Source of the DNA: Acidimicrobiia bacterium
GTDB lineage: Bacteria; Actinomycetota; Acidimicrobiia; IMCC26256; JAMXLJ01
Assembly: GCA_035651955.1 (NCBI GenBank)
Contig: DASRES010000090.1
Span: 1 to 64,000, forward strand
DNA: 64,000 nucleotides
Direction: 5' to 3'
Numbering within the stretch: position 1 is the first letter of the stretch; every line of letters begins with the position of its first letter. A program made the translations under genes and the position numbers. The notes beneath the pieces were generated by a model. That model did not search any database. It saw only the letters and a program-made list of their open reading frames with translations, and was not told the DNA's origin. Shown piece by piece: positions 29,001 through 37,430 of the stretch.

Positions 29001-29530
29001 CTGGCGTCGCGCGCGACAACCTCAGCTACCGCGCCCTCCGGACGCTCGTGGACCTCGACGCCGCCGTCGCGCAGGTCACCGGCTTCACGCGCTACCGCAT
29101 CGACGGCGACGCCGAGCACGACGACGCGACGATCCACGTCGTCGACCGGGGCGGGCTCGGCGCGCAGCTGCGCTCGCGCACCGACGCCGACCCGCGTCTG
29201 CGGGGCACGAAGCAGCTCGCGGCGGCCGAGCGCGAGGTCACGGTCGCGAAGGGCCGGCGCGACGGCCGGACCGTGATCCTGGTCCCCGAGGTCAAGGGCA
29301 ACCAGACCGTCGGCATGACGCTCCTGCACGTGCGGTTCCACGACCGTCTCGCGCCCGACGTCGCGCGCGGCGTGCTGATGGGCTACCGCCACCGCTACGC
29401 GGCGCTGAAGGGCGCGGTGACCGAGGTCGAGCCGACGTTCGCGGACGCGGTCCTCGGCGAGATGGACGTCGCCGACCTCCTCACGCAGCCCGTCTACGTG
29501 CTCGCGGAGCGGTGGCGGACGCCGGCGTGA
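26057..29530 (+). CDS. glmS: Double-length GlmS-like glutamine amidotransferase / SIS-domain protein
   Basis: 1157 residues, against about 610 for glutamine:fructose-6-phosphate aminotransferase. Met1-Cys2-GIIGVV gives the class II amidotransferase nucleophile Cys2. RGRDSAG comes only at 170 and GHTRWASVG at about 263 (His264), while in E. coli they lie near 26 and 71, so about 190 residues of mostly helical sequence are inserted in the glutaminase domain. SIS domain 1 has ISQSGTTTDT (587-), and SIS domain 2 has EVRIKLSELCYKS and DKKHIDLSS. After it come about 250 residues with no counterpart in normal GlmS, ending MDVADLLTQPVYVLAERW. The place after glmM makes it the likely GlmS; exact activity is inferred. 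Confidence 0.8.
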   Translation: MCGIIGVVRRPGRRVSPSLDDLAARLRAARDDLDLAGRGLAVDTLTRAAEHVEHVDGALRGTPGVRALLRQGTAATEVGALAADASRRLDSIERALDRGDVSAGASGSLEQLNAAIVRCKDALWAVARDRLRTARAVAELASGFELGDGAVEVLTSVQVALSAIDRLEVRGRDSAGLHLLVRDHALDLDDPTIARLVHEREADPLFRAGAVRMPDGLLSVVYKAAAEIGELGDNVAALRAQIASDSLLHLALASDDARATVLGHTRWASVGIISEANAHPLNSDVVRTPGGARRAYVTAALNGDVDNHADLRVLEGLDIASEITTDAKVIPTLVSHRVDSGLSVDDAFRATVASLEGSVAIAASSAAEPDTLHLALRGSGQALYVGLAEDCYVVASEPYGLVEETSVYLRMDGETPANPDNPTASRGQIVVLDGSHAGTVEGIRRTGYDGTPLPVSHDDLTRAEITTRDIDRGDAPHYLLKEIGEAPSSFRKTLRGKLVEQEGRVRVALGDETLPPDVRTRLRDGEIRRVLVIGQGTAAVAGQSLATALLDALGDDRCLDVRAMPATELSGFGLAGDMRDTLVVAISQSGTTTDTNRTVDLVRARGAAVVAIVNRRNSDLTDRCDGVLYTSDGRDVEMSVASTKAFYAQIAAGFLLAFAIVDEVRSGRDGADGAPVVPDDLLQALRELPDAMTRVLAQRASIAGAAQRHAPGRRYWAVVGNGANRIAAHEVRIKLSELCYKSIACDATEDKKHIDLSSEPLILVCAAGLSGSNADDVAKELAIYRAHKAAPIAIANEGESRFHTALETIEVPAVHPTFGFVLSAMAGHLFGYEAALAIDASALPLREARAAIESVASGTVADDDVLTDLADAIEPLAVRFFDGLRNGTYDGAMEAATAVRLAAMFRYATGIVPLDAYQVEFGKVGTPSTVIEDLTAALTSAIEELTRPIDAIKHQAKTVTVGISRSDETLLRVRLVQEVLAAGVARDNLSYRALRTLVDLDAAVAQVTGFTRYRIDGDAEHDDATIHVVDRGGLGAQLRSRTDADPRLRGTKQLAAAEREVTVAKGRRDGRTVILVPEVKGNQTVGMTLLHVRFHDRLAPDVARGVLMGYRHRYAALKGAVTEVEPTFADAVLGEMDVADLLTQPVYVLAERWRTPA

Positions 29531-29946
29531 ACCACGCCGCGGACGGCGCCGCAGACACGGGCGCGGCCGGGGTCGTCGTCGGGCTCGGGACGGACGTCGT
29601 GGAGGTCGAGCGGTTCCGGCTCGCGATGCAGCGCCGGGGCGCGCGGCTCGAGGAGCGTCTGTTCAGCGAGGCCGAGCGCGAGTACGCGCGAACGCATCGC
29701 GACCCCGCGCCGCGCCTCGCGGCACGCTTCGCGGCGAAGGAAGCGGTGATGAAGGCGCTCGGCGCCGGGCTCGGCGACCTGGCGTTCCGCGACGTCGAGG
29801 TCGTGCGCGCGTCGAGCGGCGCGCCCGACCTCGCGCTCACCGGCCGCGCCGCCGCGCTCGCCCGCTCGCGCGACGTGCATCGCTGGCACGTCTCGCTCTC
29901 GCACACCGGCACGACCGCGATCGCGGTCGCGCTCGCGCTCGCATGA
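29527..29946 (+). CDS. acpS: Holo-acyl-carrier-protein synthase
   Basis: Transfers phosphopantetheine from CoA to acyl carrier protein; 139 residues. VVGLGTDVVEVERFR has the Mg Asp, and ARFAAKEAVMKALGAG the catalytic Glu region. WHVSLSHTGTTAIAVALA ends the fold. GTG 29527 overlaps the preceding stop (GTGA); GTG 29512 is an alternative with a slightly longer N-terminus. Streptomyces also has acpS between glmS and the NAD(P)HX repair gene. Confidence 0.93.
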   Translation: MNHAADGAADTGAAGVVVGLGTDVVEVERFRLAMQRRGARLEERLFSEAEREYARTHRDPAPRLAARFAAKEAVMKALGAGLGDLAFRDVEVVRASSGAPDLALTGRAAALARSRDVHRWHVSLSHTGTTAIAVALALA

Positions 29947-31388
29947 GACCTGTCCTCACGCCGGAGGAGATGGGCGCGGCCGACCGCAGGACCATCGCGT
30001 CCGGGACGCCCGAGCCGGTGCTCATGGAGCGCGCGGGGCGCGCGGTGGCGCGCCGCGTCGTGCGCGTCGCGGGCGGTGTCTACGGCCGCCACGTCGTCGT
30101 CGTGTGCGGCAAGGGCAACAACGGCGGTGACGGCGTCGTCGTCACCCGCGTGCTCCGAGCGCGTGGCATCCGCGTCGAGCCGTTCTTCCTCGCAGACGGG
30201 GTCGACCGGCACGCGTGCGAGCGCGCGCTGCGGCGTGCGCACGTCGTCGTCGACGCGATGTACGGCACGGGATTCCGCGGTGCGCTCGAAGGCGACGCCG
30301 CCTGGGTCGCCGATGCGACGGCCGGATGCGACGCCGGCGTCGTGGCCGTCGACATCCCGTCCGGCGTGAACGGACTGACGGGTGCCGTCGACGGCCCGTC
30401 CGTGCACGCGCAGCACACCGTGTGCTTCGCGGCGCTGAAGCCGGGACTCCTCTTCCCGCCGGGACGCGAGGCCGCGGGCGACATCGACGTCGTCGACATC
30501 GGTGTCGACCCGGGCCGGCCCGCCGCCGGCGTGACGGAGAGCAGCGACGTACGCGCGTGGCTGCCGTCGCGCGCGCCGGACACGCACAAGTGGGCGGTCG
30601 GCGGCGTGTACGTCGTCGGCGGGTCGGGCGGGATGACGGGTGCGCCGTCGTTCGTGAGCCACGCCGCGTTGCGTGCCGGCGCGGGGATCGTCTGGTGCGG
30701 CCTCCCGGGCGACGACACCGCCGCGCGGGCGTCGGGCACCGAGGTCATCACGCGACCGCTGCCCGCGACCGCGGACGGCGCGCTCGACACGGGCGCGGCG
30801 GACACGGTGCTCGCGACCCTCGATCGGTTCCGCGCGCTCGTCGTCGGCCCGGGTCTGGGCACGGCCGACCCGACGCGCGACGCGGTTTGCACGCTCGTCG
30901 CGCGCGCCGACGTCCCGCTGCTGCTCGACGCCGACGGACTGAACGCCCTGCGCGGCGACCTCGGGCCGCTGCAGCAGCGCCGCGCGCCGACCGTCCTCAC
31001 CCCGCACGAGGGCGAGTACGCGCGGCTCGCGGGCGAGCCCGTCGGGCCCGATCGGATCGCGGCGGCACGGTCGCTCGCGGCACGCGCCCGGTGCGTCGTG
31101 CTGCTGAAGGGATCCGCGACCGTCGTCGCCGCACCCGACGGACAGGTCGCGGTGAACATGACCGGCGGACCCTGGCTGGCGACGGCGGGGACGGGCGACG
31201 TCCTCTCCGGGATCGTCGGCGCGTTCCTCGGGCGCGGCGTTCCCGCGTTCGAGGCGGCCGCCGCGGGCGCGTTCGTCCACGGCCGCGCCGCCGACGTCGC
31301 GGGGCATACTGGCCTCCTCGCCGGCGACCTCGTGGACGCGCTGCGCGACGTACCGGAGCTGCGCGAGGGACCGGGACTGGAGGACTGA
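29943..31388 (+). CDS. nnr: Bifunctional NAD(P)H-hydrate epimerase / ADP-dependent dehydratase
   Basis: Repairs hydrated NADH and NADPH; 481 residues. The N-terminal epimerase domain (NnrE-like) has VVCGKGNNGGDGVVVTRVL and DAMYGTGFRG. The C-terminal ribokinase-like dehydratase (NnrD-like) starts near 210 with WAVGGVYVVGGSGGMTGAPS, then TPHEGEYARLAG, VLLKGSATVVA and GPWLATAGTGDVLSGI. ATG overlaps acpS by four bases and the last base is shared with the CBS gene, so the four genes are coupled. Confidence 0.96.
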   Translation: MRPVLTPEEMGAADRRTIASGTPEPVLMERAGRAVARRVVRVAGGVYGRHVVVVCGKGNNGGDGVVVTRVLRARGIRVEPFFLADGVDRHACERALRRAHVVVDAMYGTGFRGALEGDAAWVADATAGCDAGVVAVDIPSGVNGLTGAVDGPSVHAQHTVCFAALKPGLLFPPGREAAGDIDVVDIGVDPGRPAAGVTESSDVRAWLPSRAPDTHKWAVGGVYVVGGSGGMTGAPSFVSHAALRAGAGIVWCGLPGDDTAARASGTEVITRPLPATADGALDTGAADTVLATLDRFRALVVGPGLGTADPTRDAVCTLVARADVPLLLDADGLNALRGDLGPLQQRRAPTVLTPHEGEYARLAGEPVGPDRIAAARSLAARARCVVLLKGSATVVAAPDGQVAVNMTGGPWLATAGTGDVLSGIVGAFLGRGVPAFEAAAAGAFVHGRAADVAGHTGLLAGDLVDALRDVPELREGPGLED

Positions 31389-31849
31389 TGCCGACGACCG
31401 TCCGCGACGTCATGACGAGCGACGTCGTGACCGCGCGCGCCGACCAGAAGGTCGAGGAGGCCGCCGACGTCCTCGCGCAGCGCCGCATCGGCGCGATGCC
31501 GGTCGTCGGCGACGGCGGCGCGCTGGTCGGGCTGCTGCGTGACGAGGACCTGATCGTCTCCGAGGCGCGCCTGCACGTCCCCACCGTCATCAGCTTCCTC
31601 GGCGCGGAGATCGTGCTGCCGAGCGCGCTCCACCGCTTCGAGGACGAGCTGCGCCGCGCGGTCGGTGCGACCGTCGGTGACGTGATGCAGAAGGAGTTCC
31701 CCACCGTCTCCCCGGACGCGAGCCTCGAGGACCTCGCGACGGTGATGCACGACCGCGACGTCACGCACGTCCCCGTCCTCGAGGGCGACCGGCTCGTCGG
31801 GATCGTCGCCCGCGGCGATCTCGTGAAGCACCTCGCGTCGAGCACCTGA
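31388..31849 (+). CDS. Protein with two CBS domains
   Basis: 153 residues made almost only of a CBS pair: TVRDVMTSDVVTARADQKVE with GALVGLLRDEDL, and TVGDVMQKEFPTVSPDASLE with DRLVGIVARGDLVKHLA. Such Bateman modules bind adenosyl nucleotides and often report energy state. The linker HVPTVISFLGAEIVLPSALH is hydrophobic and may pack between the domains. It starts on the last base of the NAD(P)HX repair gene; the actual ligand or partner is unknown. Confidence 0.88.
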   Translation: MPTTVRDVMTSDVVTARADQKVEEAADVLAQRRIGAMPVVGDGGALVGLLRDEDLIVSEARLHVPTVISFLGAEIVLPSALHRFEDELRRAVGATVGDVMQKEFPTVSPDASLEDLATVMHDRDVTHVPVLEGDRLVGIVARGDLVKHLASST

Positions 31850-31923
31850 CCGCGGCCACGAGCGCTCCTGACCAGCCCCGATCGGGGTGATGCGCAGCCG
31901 GGCGGGGCACACACGCGAAACTG

Positions 31924-33054
31924 GTGGCCGTGCCGCCCGGATTCCGACCGGCGTGGGTCGAGGTCGACCTCGCCGCCCTGCGTCACAACGTCGCCGTGCT
32001 CCGTGACGTCGCCGCGCCCGCCGAGGTCATGGCCGTCGTCAAGGCGGACGCCTACGGGCACGGGGCCGTGCCGGTCGCGCGGGAGGTCGTCGAGGCGGGC
32101 GCGGCCTGGCTCGGCGTCGCGCTCGTCGAGGAGGGCGTCGCGCTGCGCGAAGCGGGCATCGACGCGCCCGTCATGGTGCTCTCCGAGCCGCCGCCGGATG
32201 CCGCGTCGGCGGTCGTCGCCCACGGGCTGACCCCGGTCGTCTACACGCTGCCCGGGATCGAGGCGCTGGCCAAGGCGTCGACCGGGATCGACCGGCGCGC
32301 GCCGTTCCCCGTGCACCTCAAGGTCGACACCGGGATGCACCGCGTCGGGTGCTCGGTGCGCGACGCGCCCATGCTGCTCGAGTCGATCCTCGACCACGAC
32401 GAGCTCGCGCTCGGCGGGATCTGCACCCACTTCGCGGTCGCCGACGAGCCCGACGACCCGTACACGCGGCACCAGCTCGCGCGCTTCGACGCGCTGCTCC
32501 ACGACCTCGCCGCCCGCGGTGTCCGCCCGCCCGTCGTGCACACCGCGAACTCGGCGGCGACGATCGCGTTCCCGGACGCGCGGCGCGACCTCGTGCGCTG
32601 CGGCATCGCGGTGTACGGGATCGCGCCGTCGGCGCGCGTCGCGCCCACCACGCCGCTGCAGCCGGTGCTGTCGTTCAAGACCCGCGTGACGCACGTGAAG
32701 CGCGTCGCCGCCGGTGAGCGCGTCTCGTACGGGCTGCGCTACCGGCTCGACCACGACGCGAACATCGCGACCATCCCCGTCGGGTACGCCGACGGCGTGC
32801 CGCGCAACCTCGGTCACCTCGGCGGCGAGGTCCTCGTGCGCGGCGGCCGGCGGCCGATCGCGGGCACGGTGACGATGGACCAGCTCATGGTCGACGTCGG
32901 CGACGGCCGCGTCGACGTCGACGACGAGGTCGTGCTCATCGGCCGTCAGGGCGACGAGGAGATCACCGCGACCGAGTGGGCCGAGCGGCTCGGCACCATC
33001 CCGTACGAGGTCGTGTGCGGCATCGGCGCACGGGTGCCGCGCGGCTACCGCTGA
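31924..33054 (+). CDS. alr: Alanine racemase
   Basis: Makes D-alanine for peptidoglycan; 376 residues. VVKADAYGHGAVPVA has the PLP Lys40; HLKVDTGMHRVG, the ICTHFAVADE loop and VSYGLRYRL belong to the barrel and C-terminal domain with the second catalytic Tyr region. GTG 31924 is used. The 74-bp gap before it holds the palindrome CCCCGATCGGGG (31876-31887). Gene order with tsaE, tsaB, rimI and tsaD downstream is conserved in actinobacteria. Confidence 0.96.
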   Translation: MAVPPGFRPAWVEVDLAALRHNVAVLRDVAAPAEVMAVVKADAYGHGAVPVAREVVEAGAAWLGVALVEEGVALREAGIDAPVMVLSEPPPDAASAVVAHGLTPVVYTLPGIEALAKASTGIDRRAPFPVHLKVDTGMHRVGCSVRDAPMLLESILDHDELALGGICTHFAVADEPDDPYTRHQLARFDALLHDLAARGVRPPVVHTANSAATIAFPDARRDLVRCGIAVYGIAPSARVAPTTPLQPVLSFKTRVTHVKRVAAGERVSYGLRYRLDHDANIATIPVGYADGVPRNLGHLGGEVLVRGGRRPIAGTVTMDQLMVDVGDGRVDVDDEVVLIGRQGDEEITATEWAERLGTIPYEVVCGIGARVPRGYR

Positions 33055-33075
33055 GGTGAACGCGCGCCGCGCGCC

Positions 33076-34086
33076 ATGGTGAGCATCTCGACGATCGCGA
33101 AGCGCGCCGGCCTCGGCGTCGTCGCCGCGGCCGCGACGTCCGGTGTCGCGTACGGCGCCGAGCGGCTCGCCGTCGCGCGCGCTCGCCGTCGTGACGACCC
33201 CGATGCCGGGCGGTCGTTCGTCCCGCAGGCGGACGGCGTGCGCGTGCTCGACAGCCACGACGGCGGCACGATCTCCGTCCTGACGAAGGGCAGTGGGCCG
33301 CCGCTCGTGCTCTGCCACGGCGTCACGCTCTCGGTGCGGACGTGGGCGAAGCAGTTCGACTCCCTGCCGGTGGAGGGGTTCGAGGTGCTCGCGTTCGACA
33401 GCCGCGGGCACGGCGAGTCGCGCTGCGGTGAGAGCGGCCACTCGGTCGACAACCTCGCGGTCGACCTGCGGACGGTGCTCGAGACGCTCGACGTCCGCGA
33501 CGCCGTCCTCGTCGGCCACTCGATGGGAGGGATCGCAGTCCAGGCCTTCGCCGCGCGGCATCCCGACGTCGCGCGCGAGCGCGTACGCGGCCTCGTGCTG
33601 ATGTCGACGCTGGCGCGCACGATGTTCAGCGGCGCGGCGCGGTTGCAGGCCGTCGTCGAACGGCTCGCGAACGGCGTACCCGACGTCGGCGGCCTGATGG
33701 GGCACCGCAACCTCGGGTTCCTGCTCGCGCGCATCGGGTTCGGCCGCGAGCCCGCGCCGAGCCACGTCGAGCTCGTGCGGCAGATGATCGAGTCGTGCGA
33801 CCCGGAGACCACGCGACTGGCGACGCGCGCGCTGCTCGGTCTCGATCTGGTCCCCGACATCGGTCGCATCGACCTGCCGACCCTCGTGCTGTCGGGGACG
33901 GCGGACGTGATCACGCCGCCGGCCGAGTCGCGGCGCATCGCGGCGACGATCCCGGGCGCGCGCCTGGAGACGTTCGAGGGCGCCGGACACATGCTCATGC
34001 TCGAGCGCGCCGACGAGGTCGACCGCCTGATCGTCGACTTCGCCCGGACGGTCGGGGCCGGTCGCCCCCGCCGCGAAGTGGTCTAG
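33076..34086 (+). CDS. Alpha/beta hydrolase, membrane-associated
   Basis: 336 residues. An N-terminal hydrophobic stretch (GLGVVAAAATSGVAYGAERL) suggests a membrane anchor. The fold shows an oxyanion strand VLCHGVTLSVRTW, the nucleophile GHSMGGIAVQ, an acid region LVLSGTADVITPP and the final His in GAGHMLMLE. Streptomyces has a similar hydrolase between alr and tsaE, so the position is conserved, though I know no proven substrate. Confidence 0.88.
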   Translation: MVSISTIAKRAGLGVVAAAATSGVAYGAERLAVARARRRDDPDAGRSFVPQADGVRVLDSHDGGTISVLTKGSGPPLVLCHGVTLSVRTWAKQFDSLPVEGFEVLAFDSRGHGESRCGESGHSVDNLAVDLRTVLETLDVRDAVLVGHSMGGIAVQAFAARHPDVARERVRGLVLMSTLARTMFSGAARLQAVVERLANGVPDVGGLMGHRNLGFLLARIGFGREPAPSHVELVRQMIESCDPETTRLATRALLGLDLVPDIGRIDLPTLVLSGTADVITPPAESRRIAATIPGARLETFEGAGHMLMLERADEVDRLIVDFARTVGAGRPRREVV

Positions 34087-34091
34087 CCAAC

Positions 34092-35027
34092 GTGGCGGGC
34101 GGCCGGGGCGCGATCACCGACGTCGCCGGCGTACGCGTCGGGAGCTGGACGGGGCCGGGGACGGGCGTGACCGTCGTCCTCGCTCCTGACGGCACGGTCG
34201 GGTCGGCCGAGGTCCGTGGTGGAGCGCCGGCGACCCGAGAGACCGCGTTGCTCGATCCGACGAAGCTCGTCGCCCGTGTCGACGCGATCGTGCTGACCGG
34301 CGGCTCGGCGTTCGGGCTCGCGACGGCCGACGGCGTCATGCGGTTCCTCGCCGAACGCGACACGGGGTACGCGACGGGCGGCGGGCCGGTGCCCATCGTG
34401 CCGGCCGCGGCGATCTTCGACCTCGTCGCGTCCGGTGGCGAGCGTCCCGGTCCCGAGCAGGGGTACGCGGCCGCCGTCGCCGCGGAGCGCGACGAACCCG
34501 TCGTCGACGGGCGTGTCGGCGTCGGGCGCGGCGCCACGATCGGCAAGTGGCACGGACCCGAGCACTCCGTCGCGGGTGGCATGGGCAGCGCGAGCGCGCC
34601 GGCGGGGAGCGCGGTCGTCGGTGCCCTCGTCGTGGTCAACGCGGTCGGTGACGTCGTCGACCGTGACGGTCGCGTGCTCGCGGGGTCGACCGCGCCGCCG
34701 GACGCGCCGCCGTTCCCGTCCCCGGCACTCGGGCCCCTCGAGCACACGACGCTCGCCGTCGTCGCGACGGATGCCGCGCTGACGAAGACCGAGTGCCTCC
34801 TCGTGGCCCAGAGCGCGCACCACGGTCTCGCACGCGCGCTGCAGCCCTCGCACACGCGCTTCGACGGCGACGTCGCGTTCGTCCTCGCGACGGGCGTGCA
34901 GGAGGGCCACGTCGACCGGTTGCGGATCGCGACGGCCGACGTCGTCGCGGAGGCGGTCCGCAACGCGGTGCGGCCGCCCGGCGACGACACGGCCGGCCCG
35001 GGATCGGAGCGGTCCCGGGGCCGGTAG
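34092..35027 (+). CDS. P1 family (DmpA-like) peptidase / aminopeptidase
   Basis: 311 residues of the self-processing DmpA/BapA fold. ITDVAGVRVGSW starts it, VLTGGSAFGLATADGVMRFL and GVGRGATIGKW are conserved, and EHTTLAVVATDAALTKTE includes the probable cleavage site and nucleophile Thr (usual GN-TT replaced by EH-TT). The terminal segment after 290 is a charged tail. GTG 34092 is 5 bp after the hydrolase stop. The substrate is not predictable. Confidence 0.9.
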   Translation: MAGGRGAITDVAGVRVGSWTGPGTGVTVVLAPDGTVGSAEVRGGAPATRETALLDPTKLVARVDAIVLTGGSAFGLATADGVMRFLAERDTGYATGGGPVPIVPAAAIFDLVASGGERPGPEQGYAAAVAAERDEPVVDGRVGVGRGATIGKWHGPEHSVAGGMGSASAPAGSAVVGALVVVNAVGDVVDRDGRVLAGSTAPPDAPPFPSPALGPLEHTTLAVVATDAALTKTECLLVAQSAHHGLARALQPSHTRFDGDVAFVLATGVQEGHVDRLRIATADVVAEAVRNAVRPPGDDTAGPGSERSRGR

Positions 35028-35048
35028 CATCGACGGCCGACCCCGCCC

Positions 35049-35663
35049 GTGCGAGCCGCCGTGGCCCTCGACCTCCCCGCTCCCGACTTCGACTCGCTCG
35101 CCGACCTCGAACGTGAGGTGCTGGCGTGCACCCGGTGCGCGCTCGCGGACGGGCGCACCCAGGTCGTGTTCGGCACGGGTGACCCGGACGCCGACCTGAT
35201 GTTCGTCGGCGAGGGACCGGGCGCGGAGGAGGACCGGCAGGGCGTGCCGTTCGTCGGCCGCGCCGGCCAGCTCCTGACGAAGCTGATCGGCGACATCGGC
35301 ATGACGCGCGACGACGTCTACATCGCGAACGTCGTGAAGTGCCGGCCCCCCGGCAACCGGGATCCGCAGCCGGTCGAGATCGAGTCGTGCCGGCCGTGGC
35401 TGGCCGCGCAGCTCGGGTTCGTGCGGCCCCGCGTCGTCGTCACGCTCGGCAACTTCGCGACCAAGCTCCTGCTCGACACGAAGGAGGGGATCACCCGGCT
35501 GCGCGGGCGCGAGTTCCCGTTCGGCGACGCGACGTTGATCCCCACGCTGCATCCATCGGCCGTGCTGCGCAGCGGTGGTACCGCGCTCGCGCAGGCGCGC
35601 TCGGACTTCGTCGTCGCGAAGCGCGCGCTCGCGCGTATGGGCCCGGGAGGCACACGCGCGTGA
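35049..35663 (+). CDS. Uracil-DNA glycosylase, family 4 iron-sulfur type
   Basis: 204 residues, removes uracil from DNA. Cys27 and Cys30 (ACTRCALA) plus KCRPPGNRDP and SCRPWL provide four cysteines for a 4Fe-4S cluster. MFVGEGPGAEEDRQGVPFVG is the catalytic and uracil-binding loop and TLHPSAVLR the second motif. GTG 35049 is used. The stop overlaps tsaE (GTGA). Confidence 0.94.
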   Translation: MRAAVALDLPAPDFDSLADLEREVLACTRCALADGRTQVVFGTGDPDADLMFVGEGPGAEEDRQGVPFVGRAGQLLTKLIGDIGMTRDDVYIANVVKCRPPGNRDPQPVEIESCRPWLAAQLGFVRPRVVVTLGNFATKLLLDTKEGITRLRGREFPFGDATLIPTLHPSAVLRSGGTALAQARSDFVVAKRALARMGPGGTRA

Positions 35664-36169
35664 ATGTGCACACACGTTCGGTCGAGGAGACGCGCACGGT
35701 CGCGGCCGCGCTCGCGAGCGTGCTGCGTGCCGGCGACGTCGTCGTCCTCGCGGGCGATCTCGGCGCCGGGAAGACCGCGTTCGCCCAGGGCGTCGCCGCG
35801 GCGCTCGGGGTGCGCGAGCCCGTCCTCAGCCCGTCGTTCACGCTCGTGCGCGAGTACGCCGGGCGGATGCGCGTCGTCCACGCCGACCTCTACCGCCTGG
35901 CGCGCGTACAGGAGGTCATCGACCTCGCGCTCGACGAGATCGCGGGCACCGACGCCGTGACGATCGTCGAGTGGGGTGACCTCGCCGGCGGTGCGCTCGC
36001 GCCAGACCGGCTCGAGGTCCGTCTCGAGCGCGCGCCCGCCGACGACGACCACGACGACGACGAGCGGGCGATCACGTTCCGAGCGTCGGCTGGTGACTGG
36101 CCGGCCCGGCTCGCACGGGTGGACGAGCGGCTTCGCACGCTCGCGACGGCCGACGCGGCGCGAGGCTGA
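35660..36169 (+). CDS. tsaE: tRNA t6A synthesis ATPase TsaE
   Basis: 169 residues; ATPase partner of TsaB-TsaD in adding threonylcarbamoyl to A37 of ANN-decoding tRNAs. The Walker A GDLGAGKTAFAQG, SPSFTLVREY and the VEWGDLAGG end of the core are standard. GTG 35660 overlaps the glycosylase stop. The Asp/Glu-rich DDDHDDDE stretch near the C-terminus is lineage-specific. tsaB follows after 2 bp. Confidence 0.95.
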   Translation: MNVHTRSVEETRTVAAALASVLRAGDVVVLAGDLGAGKTAFAQGVAAALGVREPVLSPSFTLVREYAGRMRVVHADLYRLARVQEVIDLALDEIAGTDAVTIVEWGDLAGGALAPDRLEVRLERAPADDDHDDDERAITFRASAGDWPARLARVDERLRTLATADAARG

Positions 36170-36171
36170 CG

Positions 36172-36873
36172 ATGCTGTTGCTCGGGATCGACACGTCGAC
36201 GCCGCGTGTGAGCGTCGCGATCGGCGCGGATGGTGACGTCGCGGGCGAGATCGCGCTCGTCGGCGGGCAGCGCCACGCCGAGCAGCTCGCGCCCGCGATC
36301 CAGTACCTGTGCGACGAGACGGGCACGCGCCTCGACCACCTCGCCGCGATCGCAGTCGGAGTGGGGCCGGGACTGTTCACCGGCCTGCGCGTCGGTGTGA
36401 CGACCGCGAAGGTGATGGCGCAGTCGCTGCGGATCCCCGTCGTCCCGGTCGCCAGCCTGGATCTCGTCGCGTACCCGCTGCGGTTCGCGTCCCGGGCGAT
36501 CGTGGCCGTGCTCGATGCGCGCCGCCGGGAGGTCTTCTACGCGATGTACGTCCCCGTCCCCGGCGGGGTGCAGCGCGTGTCGGAGTACGAGGTGGGTTCG
36601 CCCGACGACCTCGCCTGCGAGCTGTCCGCACGCGGCGACGAGGTGCTGCTCGCCGGGGAAGGTGCGGTGCTCCACCGCGACCGGTTCGCCGGACTGGACC
36701 GCGTCGAGCTCACGGGGCCGGGACGCTCGTGGCCGGACGCGTCGTCGCTGCTCGAGCTGGCCGCCGCGCGGTACCAGCGCGAGGAGTTCTGCGCCGCCTC
36801 CGAGGTCGCGCCCGTGTACCTGCGGAAGAGCGACGCCGAGATCGAGCTCGAGCGCGTGGCGAGCGTGACGTGA
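36172..36873 (+). CDS. tsaB: tRNA t6A synthesis protein TsaB
   Basis: 233 residues, a non-catalytic ASKHA-fold partner of TsaD. LLGIDTSTPRVSVAIG, AIAVGVGPGLFTGLRVGVT and VLDARRREVFYAMY are family motifs. It lies between tsaE and rimI with 2-bp and one-base junctions, so all are translated from one mRNA. Confidence 0.95.
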   Translation: MLLLGIDTSTPRVSVAIGADGDVAGEIALVGGQRHAEQLAPAIQYLCDETGTRLDHLAAIAVGVGPGLFTGLRVGVTTAKVMAQSLRIPVVPVASLDLVAYPLRFASRAIVAVLDARRREVFYAMYVPVPGGVQRVSEYEVGSPDDLACELSARGDEVLLAGEGAVLHRDRFAGLDRVELTGPGRSWPDASSLLELAAARYQREEFCAASEVAPVYLRKSDAEIELERVASVT

Positions 36874-37430
36874 TGGCCGCGGTACCGGAGGCGCAGACGC
36901 TCGAGGTCCACGTCGTTCCCATGCGACGACGTCACCTGCGGTCGGTGCTGCGCATCGAGTCCGAGGTGTACCCGCGCCCGTGGAGCATGTCGCTGTTCCT
37001 GAGCGAGCTCGCGCTGCGCTCGACACGGGCGTACTTCGTCGCGCGCGTCGGTCGCGAGGTCGTCGGCTACGCCGGGCTGATGATGACGGTCGACGACGGT
37101 CACATCACGACGATCGCGGTCGACCCGCGGTGGCACCGTCACAAGATCGGGACGCGGCTGCTCCTCGCGGCGGCACGCGAGGCCGTCGACCGTGGCGCGA
37201 CGAGCCTCACGCTCGAGGTGCGCATGGCGAACCATGCCGCGCAGGACATGTACCGCCGGTTCGGCTTCCGTCCCGTCGGCGTGCGCAAGAACTACTACGC
37301 GGAGACGAACGAGGACGCGCTCGTGATGTGGGCGCACGAGGTCGACCAGCCCGAGTACTCCGAGCTGCTCGACGGGCTCGAGCGCCAGGTCCCGGGCCGC
37401 ACCGTGGTCGAGCCCCCGAAGCGCTGGTAG
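36873..37430 (+). CDS. rimI: Ribosomal protein S18 alanine N-acetyltransferase RimI
   Basis: GNAT acetyltransferase, 185 residues, named for N-terminal acetylation of S18. MRRRHLRSVLRIESEVYPRPW, AVDPRWHRHKIGTRLL (acetyl-CoA loop) and VRMANHAAQDMYRRFGF are present. Its C-terminus is about 30 residues longer than E. coli RimI. ATG overlaps tsaB by one base. Its stop codon is the first three bases of a 77-bp tandem repeat. Confidence 0.92.
   Translation: MAAVPEAQTLEVHVVPMRRRHLRSVLRIESEVYPRPWSMSLFLSELALRSTRAYFVARVGREVVGYAGLMMTVDDGHITTIAVDPRWHRHKIGTRLLLAAAREAVDRGATSLTLEVRMANHAAQDMYRRFGFRPVGVRKNYYAETNEDALVMWAHEVDQPEYSELLDGLERQVPGRTVVEPPKRW

Noticed and set aside
30997-33990. Minus-strand open frame of about 1000 codons across the NAD(P)HX repair, CBS, alr and hydrolase genes
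   Set aside because: Arg/Asp-rich composition, no domain, and it covers several well-recognised plus-strand genes.
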